Part shown: in pieces, positions 1 through 5,551 of the stretch
Layout: every line of letters starts with the position of its first letter
How positions within the stretch are numbered: the first letter of the stretch is position 1
Origin: CAZCZZ01 sp964503335
GTDB taxonomy: Bacteria > Verrucomicrobiota > Kiritimatiellia > CAIVKH01
Direction: 5' to 3'
DNA length: 9,864 bases
Assembly (NCBI GenBank): GCA_964503335.1
Contig: CAZCZZ010000091.1
Location: 1 to 9,864, forward strand
Notes under the pieces: generated by a model
The model's input: the letters and a program-made list of their open reading frames with translations, nothing else
The model's database searches: none
What the model was told of the DNA's origin: nothing
Translations under genes and position numbers: made by a program

Positions 1-1755
1 CTCGGCCACCGCCGCCTCAGCATCATCGACCTCTCCGAACACGGGCGCCAGCCGATGCAGAACGAGGACGGATCCGTCCAGGTCGTGTTCAACGGCGAGA
101 TCTACAACTTCCAGGAAGTCCGCGACGAGCTGATGAAGAAGGGGCACCGCTTCATCAGCAACTCCGACACCGAAATCATCGTCCACGGGTACGAGGAATG
201 GGGACTTGAAGTCATCCACCGCTTCCGCGGCATGTTTGCGTTTGCGGTGTGGGACACGAAGAAGCGCCGGCTCTGGCTCGCACGCGATCGCATCGGCATC
301 AAGCCGCTCTATTACCACGCAGCCAGCGGACGTCTCGTCTTCGCTTCGGAGATCAAAGCCATCATCCAGTGCCCGCAGGTGCCGCGTCAGCTCAACGACC
401 AGGCACTCTACGACTACCTCGGCTTCGAATTCGTGCCCGCTCCGGAAACGATGTTCAAGGGGATCCACAAGATTCCGTCGGGCCACCAACTCATCTGGGA
501 AGACGGCGAAGCGAAGGTCTCGCAGTACTGGGACCTGAGCTTCAAGCAACGCGAACTCAGCGGCTCGTCCGTCGACACCGCGGCGGAGGAAGTCCGCGAC
601 ATGCTGGACCAGTGCGTCAAGTCGCACCTGATCAGCGATGTGCCACTCGGTGTTTTTCTCTCCGGCGGCCTCGACTCCAGCGCGCTCGTCGCATTGATGC
701 GCAAGCACGTCACCGGGCCGCTTCGCACCTACACCATCGGCTATCCCGACAAGTCGTTCAGCGAACTGGAGTACGCGAAGATCGTCGCAGACCACGTCGG
801 CACCGAACATCACGTGCTGATGATCGAGGGCATGACGCAGGAACGCATCGAGAAGTCGCTCTGGCACCTCGACGAACCGATGACAGACCTTTCATCGATC
901 CCCCTCATGCTTGTCTGCCAGCAGGCGCGCCAGCACATCACGGTCTGTCTCAGCGGCGAAGGGGGCGACGAGGTGTTTGCGGGGTACGACCGCTTCAAGG
1001 CCAGCCGCTTCAACCGGATGTTCAACGCCATTCCCCGCCCGCTCCGCGTCGGCTTGATCGGTCGCATCGCCCGGTCCCTGCCCGACCAGTCGAAGAAGAA
1101 GGGCGCGTTCAACGTCATCAAACGCTTCATCGAAGGCTCCGAGTTGCCCGCCGAGGGCCATCACCTGCGCTGGCAGTACTTCATCAACGAAAGCCTTGCA
1201 GGGAATCTCTTCAACGCGTCGTTCAAGAGCCGTATCGCCATGGACCCGTTCCGCTTCATCCGCGAATACATGTCGCGCTGCGACGCCAAAGACGATGTGA
1301 ACAAGGAGCTGTATCTCGACACACGCTTCATGATGACCGACAGCGTGTTGATGAAAGTAGACAAGATGAGCATGGCCAGCTCACTCGAGGTCCGCGTACC
1401 GCTGCTCGACCACAAGTTCGTCGAATTCAACGCCAGCCTGCCCGGCGAGTGGAAGCTCAAGGGTTTTGAGACGAAGCACCTCTTCCGCAAGGCGCTGGAG
1501 GGACTGCTGCCGGAGAAGATCATCTACCGCGGCAAGCAGGGCTACAGCCTGCCCGTGAAGAATCTCCTGCGCGATGAGCTGAAGGGCTACATGGTGGATC
1601 TGTTGAACAACTGCCCGCTCATCAAGGCGAACATGAACCTGCCCTATGTGAACCAGCTCATCGATGAGCACTGTGCCCAGAAGCACAACCACAACCACGT
1701 GCTCTGGGGCCTGATGAACACCGCCATCTGGCATCGCCGCTTCAATGTGTCGTAA
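1..1755 (+). CDS. asnB: Asparagine synthetase B (glutamine-hydrolysing), 5' end outside window
   Basis: The enzyme makes asparagine from aspartate, ATP and glutamine in the cytoplasm; many homologues sit in exopolysaccharide clusters and may amidate other substrates. The reading frame is open from base 1, and the visible residues LGHRRLSIIDLS just upstream of the Met at 55 are a conserved part of the N-terminal glutaminase domain. The gene therefore starts before the window, and roughly 50-60 residues, including the expected Cys2 nucleophile, are missing. Counting visible codons from 1: NGEIYNF at 31-37 and SDTEII at 55-60 line the glutamine site; the ATP-pyrophosphatase P-loop SGGLDSS is at 221-227; SGEGGDE is at 318-324; VDKMSMASSLEVRVPLLDH follows near 453-471. 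All synthetase motifs look intact, so the gene is probably functional. The stop is TAA at 1753-1755. Its role here, housekeeping or EPS-linked, cannot be told without the upstream genes. Confidence 0.95.
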   Translation, partial: LGHRRLSIIDLSEHGRQPMQNEDGSVQVVFNGEIYNFQEVRDELMKKGHRFISNSDTEIIVHGYEEWGLEVIHRFRGMFAFAVWDTKKRRLWLARDRIGIKPLYYHAASGRLVFASEIKAIIQCPQVPRQLNDQALYDYLGFEFVPAPETMFKGIHKIPSGHQLIWEDGEAKVSQYWDLSFKQRELSGSSVDTAAEEVRDMLDQCVKSHLISDVPLGVFLSGGLDSSALVALMRKHVTGPLRTYTIGYPDKSFSELEYAKIVADHVGTEHHVLMIEGMTQERIEKSLWHLDEPMTDLSSIPLMLVCQQARQHITVCLSGEGGDEVFAGYDRFKASRFNRMFNAIPRPLRVGLIGRIARSLPDQSKKKGAFNVIKRFIEGSELPAEGHHLRWQYFINESLAGNLFNASFKSRIAMDPFRFIREYMSRCDAKDDVNKELYLDTRFMMTDSVLMKVDKMSMASSLEVRVPLLDHKFVEFNASLPGEWKLKGFETKHLFRKALEGLLPEKIIYRGKQGYSLPVKNLLRDELKGYMVDLLNNCPLIKANMNLPYVNQLIDEHCAQKHNHNHVLWGLMNTAIWHRRFNVS

Positions 1756-1773
1756 GTTCGACACGTCTTCACA

Positions 1774-1790
1774 ATCAGGGTTTGCCTGAT
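1774..1790 (+). terminator. Weak stem-loop after asnB, possible terminator
   Basis: Perfect 6-bp arms ATCAGG (1774-1779) and CCTGAT (1785-1790) enclose a GTTTG loop, starting 18 bp after the asnB stop. There is no U-tract afterwards (the sequence continues ATCGGGGTTT), so it is at best a poor intrinsic terminator. It may instead protect the mRNA 3' end or have no role. Confidence 0.25.
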
Positions 1791-1810
1791 ATCGGGGTTT
1801 CGCGTTCCGG

Positions 1811-1819
1811 TGTTATCCT
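1811..1819 (+). promoter_or_regulatory. Possible extended -10 promoter for the ferritin-like gene
   Basis: TGTTATCCT reads as TGn followed by TATCCT, a 4/6 match to TATAAT with the extended -10 TG in the correct place. No convincing -35 hexamer lies 16-19 bp upstream; TTGCCT at 1782-1787 is too far away. The predicted transcription start is near 1826, giving a leader of about 35 nt. Support is sequence match only. Confidence 0.3.
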
Positions 1820-1834
1820 TCGCTCAGTGAGCGA
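1820..1834. repeat. 15-bp perfect palindrome at the predicted transcription start
   Basis: TCGCTCAGTGAGCGA is a perfect inverted repeat of 7-bp arms about a single central G (1827). It lies directly downstream of the possible extended -10 element, where a repressor operator often sits. A one-base loop makes an RNA hairpin less likely than a protein-binding dyad. No regulator is identified. Confidence 0.4.
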
Positions 1835-1860
1835 GTGGGCTCATCGATAGGAGACGCACC

Positions 1861-2316
1861 ATGGCCTCAAAAACTGTAGGCGACATCATCGGCGGCATTC
1901 GCGCCATGCATCACCAGCTGGCGGAATACTACCGCAGCGTGGGCGATGCGACGGACCGCCAACGCGTCCAGATGCTCCTTCGCTACCTCAGCCGTCACGA
2001 GGAGTATCTTGAGACAGCGCTCGGCCGCTACCAGGAGCAGGCCTCCCGCGGTGTGCTGAAGACGTGGATCAAGAACACGCCCGACCACACGCTGATCGAG
2101 AGCCTCGACAAGGTGGCGATCACCAAGGACATGACAGCGGACGAAGTTACCCGCGTCGTCCTTGAAGCCGACCAACGTCTCGTCAGCGTCTTTCGCCAGC
2201 TCGCCGAAGGCTCCGTGGCGGAAGACGTAAAGGATCTCTTCCAGCGCCTGCTCCTGCTCGAAGAGCGCGAAGAGCGCCGCCTCGTCCGCGACTCGCGCGA
2301 GATGGAAGACGTATAG
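1861..2316 (+). CDS. Small ferritin/rubrerythrin-like all-helical protein of unknown function
   Basis: The 151-residue product has no signal peptide or membrane segment and is predicted cytoplasmic. ATG at 1861 is preceded by AGGAG (1849-1853) at 7-nt spacing, so the start is secure. The protein looks like a four-helix bundle: helix 1 about residues 5-28 (HHQLAEYY, Glu22), helix 2 about 32-61 (RHEEYLETAL, His46-Glu47-Glu48), a linker with KTWIKNTPDH, helix 3 about 93-117, helix 4 about 120-147 (LLLEEREERRL). The HEEYL and EEREERRL stretches resemble the paired carboxylate/His positions of ferritin-like di-iron proteins, but the canonical ExxH pairs are not cleanly kept. From memory, similar proteins are widespread in proteobacteria and often mislabelled 'ATPase'; there is no Walker motif here. 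It may be a scaffold or a metal-poor relative. It stands alone between asnB and lpoB with its own leader. Confidence 0.85.
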   Translation: MASKTVGDIIGGIRAMHHQLAEYYRSVGDATDRQRVQMLLRYLSRHEEYLETALGRYQEQASRGVLKTWIKNTPDHTLIESLDKVAITKDMTADEVTRVVLEADQRLVSVFRQLAEGSVAEDVKDLFQRLLLLEEREERRLVRDSREMEDV

Positions 2317-2421
2317 GATCTCAGCGGTGGATGCGGCAGGATCGCGCTTTGCACTGGCGTTGAATAACGAGGCGATGACCGGCGTCTCATCATGCGGCAA
2401 GGTATACCGTTCGGGATGAGC

Positions 2422-2450
2422 TTGATCGGGATCAGGCCACGGGGTATACG
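2422..2450 (+). promoter_or_regulatory. Sigma70-like promoter for lpoB and the COG3014 lipoprotein
   Basis: A -35 box TTGATC (2422-2427) and a -10 box TATACG (2445-2450) are separated by exactly 17 bp; each matches consensus at 4 of 6 positions. Transcription would start near 2457, leaving a leader of about 28 nt with a strong Shine-Dalgarno. Symmetric elements overlie it: TGATCGGGATCA (2423-2434) covers the -35, and GGTATAC occurs at 2401-2407 and again at 2443-2449 over the -10. Confidence 0.5.
2423..2434. promoter_or_regulatory. Candidate operator dyad over the lpoB -35 box
   Basis: TGATC-GG-GATCA is a perfect 5-bp inverted repeat with a 2-bp centre, and it covers five of the six bases of the predicted -35 hexamer. 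A dimeric regulator bound there would block or modulate RNA polymerase. Short dyads occur by chance, so this is suggestive only. Confidence 0.25.
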
Positions 2451-2484
2451 CTTCCGTATCACAGGTGTGATGAGGAGATTACGT

Positions 2485-3108
2485 ATGAAACGCCTTTTGA
2501 CAACGCTCGCATTGACCGCGTCTTTTTCTTCGCTCGCCCTGCTCGGCAGCGGCTGCGCCATGTTCCGCGCCTCGACGCAGGAGGTGGACGTCAACGAGAC
2601 GAAACACATGGACGCCGATTACGACTACTCCGACATGCGGAAGATCTCGGAAGGCGTCACCAGTGATCTCATGGCCAGCGACTTCCTCGGCAAATTCAGC
2701 GAGCCGCCGATCATCATCATCGCCGGCGTCGAGAACCGCACGAGCAACTACGTCGATACCAAAGGTCTGACCGACAAGATGCGCACAACGCTTCTCCAGT
2801 CCGGCCGCGCCCAGTTCGTCAATGAAGCCCGCCGTGAGGACCTCCTCAAGGAGCAGGGCTATCAAGCCGCGAACGCCACCCCGGAGACGCAGGTCGCCGT
2901 GGGTCGCCAGCTCGGCGCGAAGCTCATGCTCAGCGGTTCACTCATGGAAATGCGCGACGATTCGCCCAAGCAGGTCCGCATCTCCAAGCAGAAGCTGAAC
3001 TACTACAAGCTGACCATGGAAGTCACCGATCTCGAGTCCGGCCTCATCGTCTGGACGACCGAGAAGGAATTCGCTCGCCAGGCCAGCCTGCCGCTTATCG
3101 GCTGGTAA
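2485..3108 (+). CDS. lpoB: Outer-membrane lipoprotein LpoB family, penicillin-binding protein activator
   Basis: LpoB is an outer-membrane lipoprotein that reaches through the peptidoglycan to stimulate the glycosyltransferase/transpeptidase PBP1b in E. coli. The product is 207 residues, near the E. coli length. The start is ATG 2485 because GAGGAG (2472-2477) precedes it at good spacing and because it yields a clean lipoprotein signal: Lys-Arg, a hydrophobic core, then LLGSGC with lipidated Cys24. The open frame back to 2392 adds an implausible charged leader. Family features follow in order: EVDVNE, DYDYSDMRKISEGVTSDLMAS, PIIIIAGVENRTSNYVDTK, LTDKMRTTLLQSGRAQFVNE, VGRQLGAKLMLSGSL, and YYKLTMEVTDLESGLIVWTTEKE. 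The flexible linker after the Cys is short compared with E. coli LpoB. The gene is 30 bp upstream of the COG3014 lipoprotein gene and probably co-transcribed with it. Confidence 0.9.
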   Translation: MKRLLTTLALTASFSSLALLGSGCAMFRASTQEVDVNETKHMDADYDYSDMRKISEGVTSDLMASDFLGKFSEPPIIIIAGVENRTSNYVDTKGLTDKMRTTLLQSGRAQFVNEARREDLLKEQGYQAANATPETQVAVGRQLGAKLMLSGSLMEMRDDSPKQVRISKQKLNYYKLTMEVTDLESGLIVWTTEKEFARQASLPLIGW

Positions 3109-3138
3109 GCCACGAGCCCCAATCAAGGGACTTCTGAC

Positions 3139-4356
3139 GTGAAACAAGACCTCCGTACACGGACGGTCCTGCGGCTGGGCGCACTCGGGCTGATCCTCAT
3201 CGGCTCGGGATGCGCGACAGGCAACCTCGATCACGCCCGGTCCCAGTTCTACAGCGGCCACCCCCAGGAAGCGGCGAAGACCCTTGCGGAGGAAAAGACC
3301 TCCGGCAAGGACCGCGTCCTCGTCCTCATGGAGCGCGGCATCATCCGGCAGGGCGCAGGCCAGTACGAGGAAAGCGTCTCCGATTTCCGGCAGGCCTACG
3401 CCGAGATCGAGAGGATGACGAGCGTCCAGGTGTCGCAGGACACGACATCGATGGTCGTGAACGACAAGGTGCAGGATTTTCGCGGCGCGCCATACGAGCG
3501 TACCATGATCCACGTCTTCGCCGCCCAGTCCCACCTCGCGATGGGCAACTGGGAAAACGCCGCCGTAGAAGCGCGTCGCATCATCAACTCGCTCACACCC
3601 GAGGCGAAAGGCGACTATCCGGACGACGCCTTCTCGCGCTACATGGCCGGCTTCTGCCTGGAGATGATGGACGACTTCTCGAATGCCGCGCTGCAGTACC
3701 GCAAGGCGTCGGAACTTGGCGCGAGTGCGACGATCGACGAGAAAACAGGTCGCCTCGGCCCGGCCTCCTCCGACGATGAGAAGACAAAGATCGACCAGCA
3801 GACTTGGGACAACGAACTCGTCTGCTTTGTTTCCATGGGCCGGAGCGCCAGCGGCGACACGCAAAGCCTCGATGTCTGGAAATCGGCAAGCCCGCACTAC
3901 GCGGAGATCAAGTACGAAGGAAAAGTCCTCGGCCGCTCCTACACGCTGACCGACACCATTGACCTCGCTTTCACCACCGAGCAGAAGGAAGCAGCGAAAA
4001 AGTTCGTGAAGTCCGCCGCCCGCGTCGCAGTGAAGGAAACAATCGCGTACCAGATTGAAGGGAACAACGAAGCGCTCGGCGAACTGGTTCGCTTCGTCCT
4101 GATCGGACTCCTCGAAGCGCCCGACCTGCGTCGCTGGGAAACGCTCCCCCGGTGGCTGCAGGTGGCCCGTGTCCCCTGCCCGCCCGACTTGAAGGAGTTC
4201 GATATCGTGTACAAGACGTCGTCGGGAGTCACCACGCGCACGGTCCACGTCACGCAGCCAATCCAGCGCCGACGCAACACGCGGGTCGCGATCTGCCGCG
4301 ACGTCGTCCCGGCTACCGCCCCGCTTGAGGTCCCGACTACCGTCGTGAGCGAGTAA
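3139..4356 (+). CDS. COG3014-type TPR-like lipoprotein
   Basis: The 405-residue product is an exported lipoprotein of uncharacterised function. It starts at GTG 3139, supported by AAGGGA at 3125-3130 and a signal ending in IGSGC (lipidated Cys25). The N-terminal half is made of TPR-like helical pairs: LDHARSQFYSGHPQEAAKTL near 30-49, LMERGIIRQGAGQYEESVSDFRQAY near 66-90, a RTMIHVFAAQSHLAMGNWENAAVEARR block near 120-148, and SRYMAGFCLEMMDDFSNAALQYRKASELG near 166-194. The third block matches what I recall of COG3014 proteins. The C-terminal part (about 230-400) is a mixed domain ending in beta-rich sequence. In some Gammaproteobacteria a COG3014 gene lies beside lpoB and ycfL, so this pairing supports a cell-wall-synthesis role, here without ycfL. 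The last 20 bp overlap the 3' end of folB on the other strand. Confidence 0.85.
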   Translation: MKQDLRTRTVLRLGALGLILIGSGCATGNLDHARSQFYSGHPQEAAKTLAEEKTSGKDRVLVLMERGIIRQGAGQYEESVSDFRQAYAEIERMTSVQVSQDTTSMVVNDKVQDFRGAPYERTMIHVFAAQSHLAMGNWENAAVEARRIINSLTPEAKGDYPDDAFSRYMAGFCLEMMDDFSNAALQYRKASELGASATIDEKTGRLGPASSDDEKTKIDQQTWDNELVCFVSMGRSASGDTQSLDVWKSASPHYAEIKYEGKVLGRSYTLTDTIDLAFTTEQKEAAKKFVKSAARVAVKETIAYQIEGNNEALGELVRFVLIGLLEAPDLRRWETLPRWLQVARVPCPPDLKEFDIVYKTSSGVTTRTVHVTQPIQRRRNTRVAICRDVVPATAPLEVPTTVVSE

Positions 4357-4690
4357 CCTCGACCGCCACGCTGCGGGTGAAGCGCAAAGCGCCCGGCTTG
4401 TCGACCGTCACCGTGACCCGGTCCACCAGCTTGTCCTTGAGACAAATCCTGGCGATCTCGTCCGCCAGCTTCTCGATGAGGTTGAACGTGCTTTTCTCCA
4501 CCATTTTGACGATGTTCTTCTTAATCGTCTTGTAGTTGATCGTGTCCTCGATCGCATCCGTCCGCCCCGCTTTCGTGAGATCGCCTTCCAGGATGATGTT
4601 GATCACCACATCCTGCTTCTCCCGTCGCTCCTGCGGATAAATCCCGATGATGCACCGCACCATCACATCGCGAATGAATATTCTGTCCAT
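4337..4690 (-). CDS. folB: Dihydroneopterin aldolase (FolB/FolX family)
   Basis: FolB converts 7,8-dihydroneopterin to 6-hydroxymethyl-7,8-dihydropterin and glycolaldehyde in folate synthesis; the close relative FolX epimerises dihydroneopterin triphosphate. The 117-residue length is typical. Positions matching the known active site are visible: Gly16 and Glu21 in GIYPQERREKQ, Tyr53 in INYKTI, Glu73 in LIEKLA and Lys98 in VDKPGALR (compare Glu22, Tyr54, Glu74 and Lys100 of the S. aureus enzyme). It lies 35 bp downstream of the reductase gene on the same strand and is probably read from the same promoter. The Shine-Dalgarno is poor: only GAG from the heptamer repeats lies close to the ATG. Its stop (TAG, 4337-4339) lies inside the 3' end of the convergent lipoprotein gene. 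Sequence alone does not firmly separate FolB from FolX, but the retained catalytic Lys and Tyr favour an active aldolase. Confidence 0.9.
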   Translation of the reverse strand: MDRIFIRDVMVRCIIGIYPQERREKQDVVINIILEGDLTKAGRTDAIEDTINYKTIKKNIVKMVEKSTFNLIEKLADEIARICLKDKLVDRVTVTVDKPGALRFTRSVAVEVTRSRR

Positions 4691-4692
4691 AT

Positions 4693-4720
4693 CTCAAATC
4701 TCAAATTTCAAATCTCGGAT
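4693..4720. repeat. Tandem heptamer array (CTCAAAT-type) before folB
   Basis: Four consecutive 7-mers fill most of the 35-bp gap between the reductase stop and the folB start: CTCAAAT (4693-4699), CTCAAAT (4700-4706), TTCAAAT (4707-4713) and CTCGGAT (4714-4720). On the coding (minus) strand the unit reads ATTTGAG, and the copy nearest folB provides the only Shine-Dalgarno-like GAG before its start. The AT-rich composition contrasts sharply with the surrounding GC-rich DNA. Confidence 0.75.
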
Positions 4721-4725
4721 TTCCC

Positions 4726-5466
4726 CTAAACCCCATTCCCCAACAAATTCTGCCCGCTGTCGACAAACAGGATCTGACCCGTGACCGTCGCGCTCTTCGC
4801 AAGAAACACCGCCGCCGCCGCAACATCTTCCGGCGTCGGTCGCTTCTCCGTCAGAATCGCCCCACCCTTTTCCTTCAGATACGCCTCGGTCAACCCGGGC
4901 GGAGGGAGGATCGGTCCCGGGGCAATCCCATTGACGCGAATGCGCGGCGCGAGGTCGATCGCAGCAAGCGCCGTGAATTCCTCCAGCGCCTTCTTCGACA
5001 GCAGGTAGGGAATTCGCTCCGCATCATGCGAGCGGATGCGGCGATCAAGAATGTTGATCACGCTTCCCGCGTGCGCCTGACGCGCGAAGGCCCGCGTGAG
5101 CAGGACCGGTGCGAAGAGATTGGGCCAGAATTCCGTGAGGAGCTTGTCCTCAGTGCAACTCTCCAGCCGGTCCCTATTGAAGACTGCAGCGTTGTTCACC
5201 AGGACATCGACCCGCCCCATGCGACGCTTCACATCGAGGATCAACTGGTCGCACGCCTTCCCGGAATCGAGCGTGGCTTGAAACACATCCACCTTCACAC
5301 CGCGCCGCTTGAGCTTGGCCGCCAGCGCCTTGGCCTCGACAGCCGACGTCCTGAAGTGCACCGCCACATGGGTGCCCTCGTCCGCGAAGGCTTCGCAGAT
5401 GGAACGACCGAGCCGAACGGCCCCACCGGTCACCAGCACCACTTTCTTCCTAAGGTCGTAGTTCAT
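4726..5466 (-). CDS. Short-chain reductase of the pteridine reductase (PTR1/FolM) type
   Basis: The 246-residue product is an SDR oxidoreductase, predicted to reduce dihydropterins or dihydrofolate with NADPH in the cytoplasm. It has the cofactor motif TGGAVRLG at 13-20, with Arg18 at the PTR1 Arg17 position, HFRTS at 37-41 (compare HYHRS in PTR1, a sign of NADPH preference), NNAA at 91-94, YLLSK with Tyr154 and Lys158, and RVNGIAPGPI at 177-186. The usual catalytic Ser is replaced by Asp141 in INILDRR, exactly 13 residues before the Tyr, as Asp181 and Tyr194 are in Leishmania PTR1. Pairing with folB strongly supports a pterin substrate: it may act as a FolM-type dihydromonapterin/dihydrofolate reductase. 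The ATG at 5464-5466 fits the N-terminal beta strand; no clear Shine-Dalgarno is seen, and the leader from the predicted promoter is only about 11 nt. A generic FabG-like enzyme is the alternative. Confidence 0.85.
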   Translation of the reverse strand: MNYDLRKKVVLVTGGAVRLGRSICEAFADEGTHVAVHFRTSAVEAKALAAKLKRRGVKVDVFQATLDSGKACDQLILDVKRRMGRVDVLVNNAAVFNRDRLESCTEDKLLTEFWPNLFAPVLLTRAFARQAHAGSVINILDRRIRSHDAERIPYLLSKKALEEFTALAAIDLAPRIRVNGIAPGPILPPPGLTEAYLKEKGGAILTEKRPTPEDVAAAAVFLAKSATVTGQILFVDSGQNLLGNGV

Positions 5467-5483
5467 AGTCCGTGTGTCGCAAC

Positions 5484-5512
5484 ACTATACGGAAGAATGC
5501 TGGAATGACCAA
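5484..5512 (-). promoter_or_regulatory. Promoter for the pteridine reductase-folB unit
   Basis: On the minus strand, TTGGTC (5512 down to 5507) and TATAGT (5489 down to 5484) are spaced by 17 bp. The -10 matches consensus at 5 of 6 positions and the -35 keeps TTG. Transcription would begin near 5477, only about 11 nt before the ATG. Confidence 0.45.
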
Positions 5513-5521
5513 TAGTAGTCA
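5506..5521. promoter_or_regulatory. Imperfect dyad between divergent promoters
   Basis: TGACCAATAGTAGTCA is a 16-bp imperfect palindrome: perfect TGAC/GTCA outer arms and 12 of 16 symmetric positions overall. It contains both divergent -35 boxes (5507-5512 on minus, 5516-5521 on plus). It could be a shared operator, or its symmetry may simply reflect two promoters placed back to back. Confidence 0.3.
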
Positions 5522-5544
5522 TTGCCGGATGCGTGATGTATAGT
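5516..5544 (+). promoter_or_regulatory. Promoter for the nfeD-bactofilin-floA operon
   Basis: TAGTCA (5516-5521; 4 of 6 matches to TTGACA) and TATAGT (5539-5544; 5 of 6 to TATAAT) are 17 bp apart. The predicted start of transcription, about 7 bp after the -10, falls at or next to the A of the ATG at 5552, which would make the first gene leaderless. The absence of any Shine-Dalgarno before that ATG agrees. Confidence 0.45.
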
Positions 5545-5551
5545 GGGCGTC

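Noticed and set aside
249..1469. A 406-codon plus-strand open frame inside asnB in another frame
   Set aside because: The product is Arg/Pro/His-rich with no motifs, while the asnB frame holds every expected synthetase motif.
55..1755. Met at 55 as the start of asnB
   Set aside because: Codons 1-54 in the same frame encode conserved asparagine synthetase sequence (HRRLSIIDLS), so the gene starts upstream of the window.
2392..2484. Upstream start for lpoB at 2392
   Set aside because: It would put a 31-residue Arg-rich leader before a clear lipoprotein signal peptide and would place the promoter inside the coding region; ATG 2485 has a strong Shine-Dalgarno.
2938..4248. A 436-codon open frame on the minus strand opposite the lipoprotein genes
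   Set aside because: It is antisense to two genes with clear signal peptides and family motifs; its translation is rich in Arg, His, Gly and Asp without recognisable motifs, as expected from codon bias in GC-rich DNA.
4382..4394. GCGC-AAA-GCGC inverted repeat as a terminator between the convergent genes
   Set aside because: It lies within folB, has short arms and no U-tract on either strand.
5543..5551. GTG 5543 as the nfeD start
   Set aside because: It overlaps the predicted -10 box and adds only three residues before MKRFRT, the natural signal peptide start.
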